This document shows positions 52,957 through 63,433 of a stretch of DNA of 64,000 nt, piece by piece. Where the stretch lies: NCBI RefSeq assembly GCF_900996225.1, contig NZ_CAAJGL010000123.1, positions 62,001 to 126,000 on the forward strand, given 5' to 3'. The translations under genes and the position numbers were made by a program. The first letter of the stretch is position 1. The number at the start of each line of letters is the position of its first letter. Below the pieces are notes generated by a model. The model saw only the letters and a program-made list of their open reading frames with translations, was not told where the DNA came from and did not search any database. The stretch comes from Paraburkholderia sp. BCC1884 (GTDB taxonomy: Bacteria > Pseudomonadota > Gammaproteobacteria > Burkholderiales > Burkholderiaceae).

Positions 52957-54264
52957 ATGCGCCTGCCCAATCGTCTCGTTGCTTCAATGGTGTTACCGCT
53001 CGCCGCGTGCGCGATCGGACCGTCCAGTTCAAACGATTCTGGATTTGGTGCCGCGCCCGTCATACCGGTCGCAAAAACGGCATTGATTCCGATGGTCAAC
53101 ATCGCTCCAGTAGCACAGCCGCCGGTCGACTTCAGCCCTAAGGCTCCCGAAGGCTTTGCAGTCACGAAGTTCGCTGGCGGCCTCGCACACCCACGCTGGC
53201 TTTACACCTTGCCGAACGGTGACGTACTGGTAGCGGAAACCGATGCCCCCAAACCGCATGACGAGGGAAGCGGCATATTCGGCTGGATCAGACGACAGGT
53301 CATGAAGCGCGCAGGCGCGGGTGTGACCAGTCCCGATCGAATCGTTCTGTTGCGCGACGCTAACGGTAGCGGGATCGCACAGATGAAAACCGTATTTCTG
53401 AGTGGTCTGCACTCGCCCTTCGGCATGGCGCTTGTTGGCAACGAGCTTTATGTGGCCGACACGGACGCCTTGTTGAGCTTCGACTACACGGCGGGCGCGA
53501 CGCAGATCACCGGCACTGGGCGCAAGCTCGCCGATTTGCCCGCCGGCCCGATCAATCACCATTGGACGAAGAATGTTGTCGCGGACCGCACAGGCAAGCA
53601 TCTCTACATCACGGTCGGCTCAAACAGCAACGCCGGAGAAAACGGCATCGAGGCGGAATCGGAGCGGGCACGAATACTTGAATTCGACGTGGATTCGGGG
53701 CACTTGCGTCCGTATGCGACAGGATTGCGAAATGCTAACGGCCTCTCCTGGCAGCCGGACAGCGGTGCACTGTGGACGGCCGTCAACGAGCGGGACGATC
53801 TGGGCAACAATCTGGTGCCGGATTATATGACTGAGGTAAAGGCAGGCGCATTTTACGGCTTTCCTTACAGCTATTACGGTCAGCATGTTGACACGCGAGT
53901 CAAACCGCAACGCCCCGATCTGGTCGCGACAGCGACCGTTCCGGACTACGCACTTGGAAATCACACGGCTTCGCTGGGACTGGTCTTTTACGACCAGAAG
54001 TTGTTTCCGGCGCATTATTGGGGAGGCGCTTTCGTGGGTCAGCACGGATCATGGAACCGCAAGCCGCACACCGGTTACAAAGTGATCTTTGTGCCATTCG
54101 CTCATGGCAAACCTGCCGGTCTCCCTGAAGACTTCCTGAGCGGCTTCTTGACGGCAGATGGGCATGCCGTGGGACGTCCCGTAGGCGTCGCACTCGACGC
54201 GCGAGGCGCGCTTCTAGTAGCGGACGACGTCGGTGGCGCTGTCTGGCGAGTCGCGCCAAAATAG
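52957..54264 (+). CDS. PQQ-type sugar (sorbosone-like) dehydrogenase lipoprotein (435 aa)
   Basis: Six-bladed beta-propeller of the soluble glucose/L-sorbosone dehydrogenase family, periplasmic, probably PQQ-dependent. Lipobox LPLAAC at about residues 13-18 follows MRLPNRLVASMV. Blocks GGLAHPRWLYTLPNGDVLVAET, NHHWTKNVVADRTGKHLYITVGSNSNAGENG and GQHGSWNRKPHTGY are diagnostic. ATG 52957 fits the signal peptide; an upstream TTG at 52918 is possible. Co-directional with but well separated from the LysR gene. Electron acceptor not seen nearby. Confidence 0.87.
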   Translation: MRLPNRLVASMVLPLAACAIGPSSSNDSGFGAAPVIPVAKTALIPMVNIAPVAQPPVDFSPKAPEGFAVTKFAGGLAHPRWLYTLPNGDVLVAETDAPKPHDEGSGIFGWIRRQVMKRAGAGVTSPDRIVLLRDANGSGIAQMKTVFLSGLHSPFGMALVGNELYVADTDALLSFDYTAGATQITGTGRKLADLPAGPINHHWTKNVVADRTGKHLYITVGSNSNAGENGIEAESERARILEFDVDSGHLRPYATGLRNANGLSWQPDSGALWTAVNERDDLGNNLVPDYMTEVKAGAFYGFPYSYYGQHVDTRVKPQRPDLVATATVPDYALGNHTASLGLVFYDQKLFPAHYWGGAFVGQHGSWNRKPHTGYKVIFVPFAHGKPAGLPEDFLSGFLTADGHAVGRPVGVALDARGALLVADDVGGAVWRVAPK

Positions 54265-54321
54265 CTACGTTCACAATGCCGGTGAGGCGCACGAGACCAT
54301 GCACGCCCCCGCCCGCGCGCC

Positions 54322-55956
54322 TCAAACTACTACAGCCAGACCTGGTGACATTGAACCTTGCTCCCTCAAGATCGCGGCCGAAGAATATTCGGCGCCCGGA
54401 CCCGCCTGCAAGTGAAACGCACTGATCGACGACTGCAGTAGTTTCGCCTGATCGGTGAGCGTTTGTGCTACCGCCGCAGCCTGTTCGACCAGCGCGGCAT
54501 TTTGCTGGGTGTTGCCATCCATCTGCGCAACGGCGTTATTCACCTGGTTGATACCCTCGCTCTGTTCCGCAGCCGCCGACGCAATCTCGCGCACGACGCC
54601 GGAGACTCTCGCAATCGCATCCTGCGCAGCGCGGATCTTTGCGCCGGTGCTATCAACCAGTTCCGCGCCGCTCTGTACTTTTTCAACCGCGCGGTTGATC
54701 AACGCCCGGATCTCCTTGGCCGCCGTAGCGCTACGCTGCGCAAGTGTTCGAACCTCACCCGCCACGACGGCAAATCCGCGCCCCTCCTCACCCGCTCGCG
54801 CCGCCTCTACAGCAGCATTTAGCGCGAGGATATTGGTTTGAAAAGCAATGCCCTCGATCACTGAGATGATCTCCACCATCTTGTGCGATTCGTCCGACAC
54901 ATCCTGCATCGTCGACATCGCGTCGCTAGCCATCGTGCCACCCTGATTGACGATCTGCTCCGCACCTGCCGTCAGTTGACTCGCTGTTTGAGCATTCTTG
55001 GCAGTCTGCCTGACCATGGCAGTCATTTGTTCCATGCTGGCGGCAGTCTCCTCAAGGGCTGCCGCCTGATTCTCCGTTCGCGCTGACAGATCGGTATTGC
55101 CTCCGGCGATCTCTTGCGCGCCCGTGGCCACCATGTCCGCGGCGTCCCTGATCCGTGTGATCGTCCCTGCAAGCGCATCGCGCATGCGCTGCATCGCGTG
55201 TAGCAGGCTGGCGTCGTCGCCCGGACGTGTCCTGATTTCGATGCCGAGGTTGCCCACCGCGATCTCCCCGGCCACCTGCGCTGCGTAGGCCGGGTCCCCG
55301 CCGATGGCGCGCCGGATGCTGCGATTGGTAAAGAAAACAAGTGTCGAGAGCAGCGCCGCGAGTCCCGCGAAGATGCCACCGACAACAAACAACGATTGCC
55401 TGAACGCCGAATCGATATCGTCCACGTACGCACCCGTGGCAATGATCCAGTCCCAGGGTGCATATCGCACGACGTATCCAATCTTGTCGACGGCGGACGC
55501 CGCTGCATCGTGAGGATGTGGGAACACGTAATCGACAAACCCGCCCTCGGGGGTCTGCGCGACCGATGCGAAGGTCACGTAATGATGCCGGCCGTCTGCG
55601 TCGGCAACGCCGCTGAGGTCCTTGCCATTCAATGCGGGCTTCATCGCATGCATGATCATTCGCGGTTTCGAATCGATCACGAGAAAATAGCCGTCTTCCC
55701 CATAGCGGATGTGTCGTAAGCGCTCAAGCGCCTGCTCTCGGGCCGCCGCTTCGCTAAGCGTACCGCTTTGCGCAAGCGCGGCGTATTCCGTAACAATGCT
55801 GAGTCCGACATGCGCGACGTTCACCAGATCGTTCTTGCGCTCCTCGATGCGAGTCTGCCGGGACAACCAGGCCGCCGAGACCGACACCACGAGTAGTGCT
55901 ATCAGACTGACGACCAGCGGCAGCCAGAGCTTTTGCGAGAAACTCAAACGGTGCAT
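54322..55956 (-). CDS. Methyl-accepting chemotaxis protein with Cache domain (544 aa)
   Basis: Chemoreceptor: TM1 near residues 10-30, a periplasmic single Cache (Cache_2-type) sensor with GYFLVIDSKPRMIMHAMKPALNGKDLSG, TM2 near 190-210, HAMP and the signalling domain with EVRTLAQRSATAAKEIRALI. ATG 55956 follows GGAG; the frame to 56226 is unsupported. Cache_2 receptors usually sense small carboxylates. Convergent with the sugar dehydrogenase. Confidence 0.92.
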   Translation of the reverse strand: MHRLSFSQKLWLPLVVSLIALLVVSVSAAWLSRQTRIEERKNDLVNVAHVGLSIVTEYAALAQSGTLSEAAAREQALERLRHIRYGEDGYFLVIDSKPRMIMHAMKPALNGKDLSGVADADGRHHYVTFASVAQTPEGGFVDYVFPHPHDAAASAVDKIGYVVRYAPWDWIIATGAYVDDIDSAFRQSLFVVGGIFAGLAALLSTLVFFTNRSIRRAIGGDPAYAAQVAGEIAVGNLGIEIRTRPGDDASLLHAMQRMRDALAGTITRIRDAADMVATGAQEIAGGNTDLSARTENQAAALEETAASMEQMTAMVRQTAKNAQTASQLTAGAEQIVNQGGTMASDAMSTMQDVSDESHKMVEIISVIEGIAFQTNILALNAAVEAARAGEEGRGFAVVAGEVRTLAQRSATAAKEIRALINRAVEKVQSGAELVDSTGAKIRAAQDAIARVSGVVREIASAAAEQSEGINQVNNAVAQMDGNTQQNAALVEQAAAVAQTLTDQAKLLQSSISAFHLQAGPGAEYSSAAILREQGSMSPGLAVVV

Positions 55957-56158
55957 GCGCGCTCCACATTCATACCAGAAGTTGAATCCATGTCTCGTTA
56001 CATCCCTGCGACGTAGCTGCGGGCGGGATATCGCTTTGAAAACACGCCTATCCGATCTGTTTATCGGCCACGATCGGATGCATATTTCTAGAGACAAACC
56101 CTCGTGGGGACCTCGCGGCTCCGTTCGGCATTGTTGTTGGCTCTCGTTTCCTCCAGCG

Positions 56159-56413
56159 CTAAAGCCCCATGAAATAAGTCTGCACCTCCATTTCTTCAGA
56201 CCATAACTGAACGTCGAGCATCTCATCGAACTGCACCGCCACGCCGCGGTGCATACAACAGAATCCCCGTGCTGTCCGATAGACGATGACCCACTCCCAT
56301 TCCGGCCCGGTCTCCGTCATCCTGGTCGTCTCGAATGCGCGTCTGACCGTGTCGAGATGCAACACCTTGCTGAGGCGCTTGCACACCATGTCTACATCAC
56401 GTGCGAGTTTCAT
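56159..56413 (-). CDS. Small protein of unknown function (84 aa)
   Basis: ATG 56413 has a strong AAGGAGGAACT ribosome site. Soluble, with Trp-rich GPEWEWVIVYRTARGFCCMHRGVAVQFDEMLD and no recognised domain. It follows clcA by 54 bases on the same strand, so the two may be co-expressed. Confidence 0.68.
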   Translation of the reverse strand: MKLARDVDMVCKRLSKVLHLDTVRRAFETTRMTETGPEWEWVIVYRTARGFCCMHRGVAVQFDEMLDVQLWSEEMEVQTYFMGL

Positions 56414-56467
56414 CAGTTCCTCCTTCCACAACAGCGCATGCGGACTAATGCACCTGGGCAGCAGCAC

Positions 56468-58336
56468 TCACCCAGGGAATATCCTGATGCTTCCGGCTAC
56501 GGCGTCCGCAATGTGCTCTTTCGCAATGACACCCAGCACGCGAACCGGGCCGGGTTGGTGCTGCCGCTCAACCACCACGGCCATGACAGCGTGCTGCTCG
56601 CGAAGTCTGGATATGACACCAAACGCTACGTCCTTTTCTTGCACGACGATAAAATTGCGCTGCGCCAGCGTCCCGAGTTCTATGTCTGAGTCGCTCTGGC
56701 TAACAGCACGCCGCAGGCCCGTATTGATACGTAAAACGCCGTAGATTTCATGCTCCCTGGTGACCACCACATGCCGGAAAGCGGGTCCTTCAAGGCGATC
56801 CATGAGCGCACGAAAAGGTACTCGAGTGTCGAGAACCAATACGTCGGTCTCCATGACCTGAGATGCGCTCTGAACCAGAAACATGTTGGCGTGCAAAGCA
56901 TTGGGAATCGGATGGCCACGCCGCACCAGCTTGAGGGTGTAGATACTTTCGGGTGAGAGAAGCCGACGCGCACCAAGACTGAACGCGACCGCGATGATCA
57001 TCGGCAAAACAATGTCGTAATCGCGTGTCATTTCAAAGATCATCGCCACGGCAGTCATCGCCGCGCCGGTACCGCCGCCCACCATTGCCCCCATCCCCAC
57101 CATTGCAAACGCCGGCGCGCTGACCGGAGCACCCGGCACCGCCATCGCGATGAACGACGCGAAAGCGGCACCCAGCGTGGCGCCGATGAACAGTGAAGGA
57201 GAGAACACCCCGCCAGACGATCCCGAGCCGAGACTGAGCGACGTCGCGAGCGTTTTGCATAAGGCGAGCAGCAGCAGGAATGCTCCGCCCTGGAGTTGGC
57301 CGTATAGGGTCGCCTGAATGGCGGCGTAGCCGACGCCCTCCACGTAGTAGTGACCGGCGTATCGCCAAAGCAGATACATCGTTGCACCGACGATCAGCAT
57401 GCCGAGCGAATGACGTGAGTAACGCCCGGGTATGCGGTCAAACGCGTCTTCCGCCCAATGCAGCGAGCGGATCAGCAGCGCGGCCGCAGCACCGGTCAGC
57501 GCACCAAGCAGCGCGTAGAGAATGAGCGTGAGTACACTACCGGGTTCGTTTGGAATCGCGCCCAATTGAGCCGGGACAAAAAACGCCGGGGCGGCGCCGA
57601 AGAACAGGCGGCCGAGGAAGGTCGCCGTACCCGTAGCAATCGCCACGGGTAGGAACGTGTTGACGCTGATCTCGGGCATCATCAACTCAGTGGCGAAGAG
57701 CACGCCGCCAATCGGAGTATTGAAAGTTGCTGCGATGCCGGCACCCGCGCCCGCCGCCACAAGTGTAATGCGCTGCCCTGCGGTCATTCTGACCAGTTGG
57801 CCCAGCGTCGAGCCGAGCGCCGAACCGATCTGGATAATCGGCCCTTCCCGCCCGACTGCGGCGCCGGAGCCGATCGCAAGCGCTGATGCAACCGATTTGA
57901 CCACCGCGACGACCGGCCGTATCACGCCGCGTTTGTAGTAAATCGCATCCATCACTTCAGGCACGCCGTGCCCCTTCGCTTCGGGCGCGAAGGTACTGAC
58001 GATCCACGTCACTGCCAGACCACCGATCACCGGAACGAATATGACGAATAGTCCCCACGGAGAAGCGGGAGTGAAATGGCTCGCGTCGTACGAAAACGAA
58101 AAGTGACCGAGGAAAAATACGTTGTGGACGAATCCAATCAGGCCACGAAAAACGACGGCGCCCAGTCCCGTCACGATCCCCACAACGAAGGCCATCGCGC
58201 ACAACCATCGCAGACCGATGGGCAAGATGGAATCTTCTTCGTTCGGCGAGGATGGCGGCGGTTGTGCCGATGAAACTTTGATATGGCGGGGAGTCGTTGT
58301 CGCCACGCTTTCAGGCCCATCTGATCCCTCGTCCAT
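56468..58336 (-). CDS. clcA: ClC-family chloride channel/transporter with CBS domains (622 aa)
   Basis: Anion channel or Cl-/H+ exchanger in the inner membrane. Selectivity-filter motifs: GREGPIIQIGSALGS (gating Glu), GHGVPEVMDAI, GSGSSGGVFSPSLFIGATLG. A C-terminal pair of CBS domains (from about residue 460) is present, absent from E. coli ClcA. AGAGGA precedes the ATG. The symbol reflects family only; exchanger versus channel mode is not decidable by eye. Confidence 0.88.
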   Translation of the reverse strand: MDEGSDGPESVATTTPRHIKVSSAQPPPSSPNEEDSILPIGLRWLCAMAFVVGIVTGLGAVVFRGLIGFVHNVFFLGHFSFSYDASHFTPASPWGLFVIFVPVIGGLAVTWIVSTFAPEAKGHGVPEVMDAIYYKRGVIRPVVAVVKSVASALAIGSGAAVGREGPIIQIGSALGSTLGQLVRMTAGQRITLVAAGAGAGIAATFNTPIGGVLFATELMMPEISVNTFLPVAIATGTATFLGRLFFGAAPAFFVPAQLGAIPNEPGSVLTLILYALLGALTGAAAALLIRSLHWAEDAFDRIPGRYSRHSLGMLIVGATMYLLWRYAGHYYVEGVGYAAIQATLYGQLQGGAFLLLLALCKTLATSLSLGSGSSGGVFSPSLFIGATLGAAFASFIAMAVPGAPVSAPAFAMVGMGAMVGGGTGAAMTAVAMIFEMTRDYDIVLPMIIAVAFSLGARRLLSPESIYTLKLVRRGHPIPNALHANMFLVQSASQVMETDVLVLDTRVPFRALMDRLEGPAFRHVVVTREHEIYGVLRINTGLRRAVSQSDSDIELGTLAQRNFIVVQEKDVAFGVISRLREQHAVMAVVVERQHQPGPVRVLGVIAKEHIADAVAGSIRIFPG

Positions 58337-58686
58337 GCCCAGTTCCTCTTAAGCTCAATCCACACTGCGTTCTCGCGACCATGGCTGCGACGTCGACACA
58401 TCCCAGCAGCGACGAACCGCGTTTACAGACAACCATTGAGACACTGGTCGAATGAACTGAGCGCTATTCGAACGATGGGGTGGTAATAGACAGCGTAGAG
58501 CACGAAACCGATTGCCACCAGCTAATCGTGGGGTCAACGCGAAGGAGTCCACCACCAAAGCGATATCCCATCAATGCGGCTATTGAACAACCGGAGTGTC
58601 CGGCCGACCGTCACGCTTTAAGCGTTGTTCAAGGATGTCGCCTGGCGTGAAGAATCGAGAAAAGTCAGTGCCGTCGCCACCGCGCC
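58337..58686. other. Intergenic stretch, no gene seen
   Basis: 350 bases between the ClC start and the GH15 stop. No credible ORF, repeat or RNA gene seen. It should contain the ClC promoter. Confidence 0.4.
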
Positions 58687-60447
58687 TCAAGGTCGCATAC
58701 TGAGCGCTAGTGCTGCATTGACGACTGCCAGATGGCTCAGAGCCTGCGGAAAGTTACCCGCGAGATGGCGGGCCGCCACGTTGTACTCTTCGGACAGCAA
58801 GCCCAGATCGTTGGAAACGGCAAGGACGCGCTCGAACTGCTCGGTTGCCTCCTGTTCCCGGCCCTGCAGCTGCAGGCACTCGGCCATCCAGCATGAACAC
58901 GCGAGAAATGCGCCCTCGTTCGGCTTTCCCGCTTGCGGCCTGGTACGACGGATGAGTCCTTCTTCGGAAAGCTCGCGTTTAACCACCGCAATAGTCGACG
59001 CAATACGTCGATCGTCAATTGGCAGGAAGCCGACTAGTGGAAGAAGCAGGACACTCGCGTCGAGTTCCTGTCCGCCGTAGTGCTGAGTGAATGTACCGAG
59101 ACCTTCGTTCCAGCCTTCCCGACAGATCTCGTCATGCACAGTGTCACGCAGTACCGTGATCCGGGCAAGCACCTCCTGGCTAACCCGATTGCCGGTTTCG
59201 TGACGTTTGACAAAACGATCGAATGCAACCCAGACCATCACCTTCGAATAGGTGTAGTGGCGCGGTTCGGCGCGCGACTCCCACACGCCCGCTCCCTCAG
59301 TTCGCCAGATTGTTTCGAGGTGTTCAATAAGCCTCTGTTCGACAACGAACTCCTGATCCGATGCAGGCACGCCACCGCGATGAGCCAGATCGAGGCAATT
59401 CAGCACCTCACCGTACACGTCCAGTTGATGCTGCGTCGAAGCGGCATTGCCGATTCGCACCGGTTTGGCAAAGCGATAGCCGGGCAACGTGTCCACGGTC
59501 CATTCGGGCAAATGGCGTGCACCGTCGACCCGATACATGATCCGCATGTTGTCCGGCGAGCCGGCGATCGCCCGCAGCAGCCAATCGCGCCAACCGTGTG
59601 CCTCTTCGTGATATCCGGCGTTCAACAATGCGGCAAGAGCAAAGCTCGCGTCGCGCAACCAGCAATAGCGATAGTCCCAATTCATCGCGCCGCCGGGCGC
59701 TTCAGGCAGCGACGTCGTCGGCGCGGCGAGCAGACCGCCGCTCCGCTGATGGATCAACGCCTTGAGTGTAATCAGCGAGCGTCTGACCTGATCTGGCCAC
59801 CGCGTTTTGGCATTGTCGAACCGGCCAATCCAGTCGAGCCAGAAACCTTGCGTTGATGCGAGCGCCGCTTCAGCGTCGATCGGTGTGGGCGGACCTTCAT
59901 GGCTGCAACCATAGCTCATGACGAAAGCGAGCCTTTCTCCGGCAGACACATCGAACTCCGCGTCGATTGAGGTGGCGTTTTCTATCAGTTGGACCGGCGC
60001 GCGCAACACGACCAGATTGGGGCCGACTTTGGCTACCATGTCATTGCCATCCATTGCGCTCCAGGGAGGCAACGCACCGTAGTCAAAACGCAGGCGCAGT
60101 GTGCTGCGCATTCTTACCGTGCCACGCATGCCGACGACAATGCGCACTACCGAAGAAAAGGTCTTGCGCACCGGCATGAAATCAATGATCCGAACCTGAC
60201 CTTCGTTCGTCACGAAATCGGTTTCCACGACGAGCGTGTCGCCCTGATAGCGCCGACCGCCGGCGGTGACAGCGCTAACAGGAGCAAGCGACCAATGCCC
60301 GTGATCGTCTGTTCCAAGCAATGCGGCAAAGCACGCGTCATCGTCAAATCGCGGCCAGCATAACCAATCGATGGACCCGTCTTTCGCCAGCAGTGCCGCA
60401 GTTTCTCCATCGCCCAGCAGCGCATAATCTTCGATCAGCTTGCTCAC
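58687..60447 (-). CDS. Glycoside hydrolase family 15 protein (586 aa)
   Basis: Glucoamylase/trehalase-like (alpha/alpha)6-barrel enzyme. It begins VSKLIEDYALLGDGETAALLAKDGSIDWLCWPRFDD, the hallmark N-terminal super-sandwich start; the barrel has NWDYRYCWLRDASF and GNAASTQHQLDVYGEV; the C-terminus reads GAFLACSCWMAECLQLQGR. GTG 60447 with AAGGCGG upstream is preferred to the frame start at 60522. Many bacterial members act on trehalose. Followed upstream by an SDR on the same strand. Confidence 0.9.
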   Translation of the reverse strand: MSKLIEDYALLGDGETAALLAKDGSIDWLCWPRFDDDACFAALLGTDDHGHWSLAPVSAVTAGGRRYQGDTLVVETDFVTNEGQVRIIDFMPVRKTFSSVVRIVVGMRGTVRMRSTLRLRFDYGALPPWSAMDGNDMVAKVGPNLVVLRAPVQLIENATSIDAEFDVSAGERLAFVMSYGCSHEGPPTPIDAEAALASTQGFWLDWIGRFDNAKTRWPDQVRRSLITLKALIHQRSGGLLAAPTTSLPEAPGGAMNWDYRYCWLRDASFALAALLNAGYHEEAHGWRDWLLRAIAGSPDNMRIMYRVDGARHLPEWTVDTLPGYRFAKPVRIGNAASTQHQLDVYGEVLNCLDLAHRGGVPASDQEFVVEQRLIEHLETIWRTEGAGVWESRAEPRHYTYSKVMVWVAFDRFVKRHETGNRVSQEVLARITVLRDTVHDEICREGWNEGLGTFTQHYGGQELDASVLLLPLVGFLPIDDRRIASTIAVVKRELSEEGLIRRTRPQAGKPNEGAFLACSCWMAECLQLQGREQEATEQFERVLAVSNDLGLLSEEYNVAARHLAGNFPQALSHLAVVNAALALSMRP

Positions 60448-60555
60448 ATCGTCCGCCTTGGTCCGGCGCTCCCGCCCTTGTCCACGCTCCTTTCGAAGCA
60501 GCTCTGTTCCCGCGAGCGGCAAGCTCGTTGCCGTCTCTGCATGGATCGCGCGCTC

Positions 60556-61551
60556 TTACACACTCTTCTTTTTATTCACGAGTAGCGCCACGCCGGCCAG
60601 GCCGATCCCTGCTAGCGCCCAGAAAGCATTGCGATGCCGGTTTGTAAACATCTCCCAACTGCCTTTCCTTGACCGGCTGTCGAAGCGACCATGCGCGCCG
60701 TAGTCGCCCGCTACCGGTTCGAAGAGATTGCCAGGCGCATCGGGTTCAAGCGGTTCGTCTGTCAGTTGCCCTTCATAACCTGCCCTTGCCAGATATCGGT
60801 CGATGAGCCCCGGCGCGATACGATTGGCAAGAATAGCTTTGACTGTAGGAAAGCCAACCCAGACTTGCCTGCGTCTGTGCGTCGCGGCAAAGAAGATGGC
60901 CCGTGCCGCCACTTCCGGCTCGTAGATCGGCGCCACCGGCTGAGCTTTTTTACCCATTTTGTTAAGGGCCCAGTCGAATTGCGGCGTGTTGAGCGCGGGC
61001 AGATCCACCATCGTCAAATGAATGTTCAGCCGGTCGTGGATGATCTCCGAGCGCAGCGCGTCGGTAAAACCCCGCACGGCGAACTTGGCGCCGCAGTAGA
61101 TGGATTGAAGCGGCACCGAGCGATAACCAAGTGCGGACCCGACGTTGACGATCGTGCCGCGGTCACGCGTGCGCATACGGGCGAGCGCCGCCATCGTGCC
61201 GTGCACCTGCCCGAGATAGGTCACCTTGGTGCCACGCTCGAATTCGTTCGCGGTCAGCCGGGACACCGGCGCGAATACCGTAGCCATCGCCACGTTGACC
61301 CAAACGTCGATAGGCCCGAGTTCCCGTTCGATGCGCGACGCCGCTGCTTCGACGGCATCGGCGTCCGCGACGTCCGTCGAAATGCCGAGAGCGTGCACGC
61401 CGTAGCTTGCCTGCAGATCGGCTGCCGCGCGCTCGATCCGCGCAACGTCACGCGACAGCAACGCGATGTCGTATCCGTGCCTCGCAAACTCTTCGACAGC
61501 GGCCCGCCCGACTCCGGCGCCAGCGCCCGTCACCACTACGACTTTGCCCAT
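60556..61551 (-). CDS. Short-chain dehydrogenase with C-terminal membrane anchor (331 aa)
   Basis: Rossmann oxidoreductase: TGAGAGVGRAAV cofactor motif, catalytic Ser in NVGSALGYRS and YCGAKF (YxxxK). The roughly 80-residue C-terminal extension ends in one TM helix (AFWALAGIGLAGVALLVN) and KKKSV, suggesting inner-membrane attachment. Substrate unknown. Precedes the GH15 gene by 108 bases; a functional link is not evident. Confidence 0.88.
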   Translation of the reverse strand: MGKVVVVTGAGAGVGRAAVEEFARHGYDIALLSRDVARIERAAADLQASYGVHALGISTDVADADAVEAAASRIERELGPIDVWVNVAMATVFAPVSRLTANEFERGTKVTYLGQVHGTMAALARMRTRDRGTIVNVGSALGYRSVPLQSIYCGAKFAVRGFTDALRSEIIHDRLNIHLTMVDLPALNTPQFDWALNKMGKKAQPVAPIYEPEVAARAIFFAATHRRRQVWVGFPTVKAILANRIAPGLIDRYLARAGYEGQLTDEPLEPDAPGNLFEPVAGDYGAHGRFDSRSRKGSWEMFTNRHRNAFWALAGIGLAGVALLVNKKKSV

Positions 61552-61670
61552 AGTGCCGCCTGCCGAATGTTCGTTGTAAAAGACTCATGAGTAGGCATCA
61601 AGGAATGCGCATGCTCACGACGAACCTACGTGGTGCAGACAGCAGTATTTGTTCCTGGTTACACGCCAAG

Positions 61671-63068
61671 TCAGTGACTGATTTTTTCCAATGCCAGCCC
61701 CCGCGTTCGCGGTCCGAGCAGAATCATGCAAATGGCGACAAGCATCGACACGCCGATGAAGGCCGCCACGCCCGGTACACCGTAGCCATGCAGCAGAATG
61801 CCGATGGCAAGGCCCGCGAAAGCTGCGGATATCCGGCTCCACGAGTAGACAAATCCAATTGCCCGGGCCCTGACCCGCGTTGGATAAAGCTCGGCCTGAT
61901 AGCCGTGATAGGCATACGACATGATGTTGGCCGACAGCGTGAACAGAACGCCGAGGGAAATGAGTTCCCAAGGTTCGGAAACTTGCGAAAAGATCGCAAT
62001 CACGACACCCATCATTACCAACCCGCCGATGATCTGAACCTTGCGCTCCACCCGGTCTGCGAACAATGTGCCGAGCAGCGGACCAAAGGGATTCGCAATG
62101 GCGATGACAAACGCGTAACCCAGGCTTGCGGTGACATGAATGCCTCGGTGAATCAGAAGCGTCGGCACCCACGCTGCAAACCCATAGAAGCCGATCACCT
62201 GAGCCATGTTGAAAATCGACAGGATGATCGTGCGGCGGCGATAAAGTGGCGAGAAGATTTCCCCGAACGAACTACCGCCCTGGCTCTCGGGCGTCACCGT
62301 TTGCAGCGGACTCAATGTAATGCCTTTTTCCGCGACGACCCGGCGTTCGATATCAGCGACGATCAACTCGGCTTCATCGAGCCTGCCGTGACGCGCAAGC
62401 CACCTCGGACTTTCCGGGATGTGGCGCCGCAAAAACCAGACGACGATCGCACCGACGGAGCCTATCAATATCACGACGCGCCAGTAGTCGAGGCCAAGTG
62501 GTCGTGTGCCTTTCAGCACGTAGGCAAGAAACGCGACCAAAGGAACGACGGAAAACGTGATGAACTGATTGACGGCGTAGGCGCGTCCTCGTTGCTGACT
62601 GGAGATCAACTCGGAAATGTAGGTGTCGATTGTCACCAGTTCGACGCCGATGCCGATCCCCGCGATGAAGCGCCAGATGTCGAGCCCCAGCCCCGACGAC
62701 TGGAACGCCATGATGATGGTGCAGACCATGTACCAGATCATTGACCACGTGAAGATCAGGCGCCGGCCGAAGCGGTCCGCCACGTATCCGAAAGCCAGCG
62801 TGCCGACCCATAAGCCGGCAAAAGTAGCAAAGACAAAAGTGCCGAAACCGGAGACAGCCAAAGGTTGAAGCGAAGCAAGAAACCCCAGCGACTCAGGCTT
62901 GAAAAGCCCCGACTCGTTCATGCCGGGAGCCACGTAACCTGTGAAGAAAAGATCATAAAACTCAAAGACGCCGCCTAGTGAGATCAGGATCACCATGATC
63001 CAGACGGTTCGTGACGGCGGCAGGCGGTCAAGCCGTGCCGCTATTTCGGCTGCTTTTCGTTGGGACAT
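61671..63068 (-). CDS. MFS transporter, sugar/aromatic-acid porter type (465 aa)
   Basis: Twelve-helix carrier with sugar-porter-like loops YVADRFGRRLIF and RRHIPESPRWLARHG and the FEFYDLFFTGYVAPGM N-terminus typical of the aromatic acid:H+ symporter/NiaP-like group. ATG 63068 is preceded by AAGGTG; the frame to 63146 is unsupported. Monocistronic by context. Confidence 0.9.
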   Translation of the reverse strand: MSQRKAAEIAARLDRLPPSRTVWIMVILISLGGVFEFYDLFFTGYVAPGMNESGLFKPESLGFLASLQPLAVSGFGTFVFATFAGLWVGTLAFGYVADRFGRRLIFTWSMIWYMVCTIIMAFQSSGLGLDIWRFIAGIGIGVELVTIDTYISELISSQQRGRAYAVNQFITFSVVPLVAFLAYVLKGTRPLGLDYWRVVILIGSVGAIVVWFLRRHIPESPRWLARHGRLDEAELIVADIERRVVAEKGITLSPLQTVTPESQGGSSFGEIFSPLYRRRTIILSIFNMAQVIGFYGFAAWVPTLLIHRGIHVTASLGYAFVIAIANPFGPLLGTLFADRVERKVQIIGGLVMMGVVIAIFSQVSEPWELISLGVLFTLSANIMSYAYHGYQAELYPTRVRARAIGFVYSWSRISAAFAGLAIGILLHGYGVPGVAAFIGVSMLVAICMILLGPRTRGLALEKISH

Positions 63069-63433
63069 ATTCACCTTTTTTAGTGACTCGCCATGCAGCA
63101 GTAGATAGTGGGATTCTCCGCGCGAAGCTGCCCCGCCTCGCGGCATCCAGCTTGATCATTCGGTATCTCGGGATCAATCTCACACAGTTTCGCGAGTGGA
63201 CGCAATGCGTGTGAGTACCAACACGCCCGAGCGGAACACGGCCCGTTGCGCACTCGAAGACGACAGCCGTCCGCAGAGTTGATGGCGAACCTGCCGGACA
63301 ATAAATCAGCTGTAAGTGCAGTGGCCGTCATTCGCGCGGCTTGCTGTCAATATGCTTTCACGCCCCGTCTATCCGATTGCACGCCGCGTCGCATAGGGAG
63401 CGCCGCAACATGCATAGCCTCACCCAGCGCGCG
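63069..63433. other. Intergenic stretch, no gene seen
   Basis: 365 bases between the MFS start and the cytochrome stop. No credible ORF or structured element seen. Confidence 0.4.
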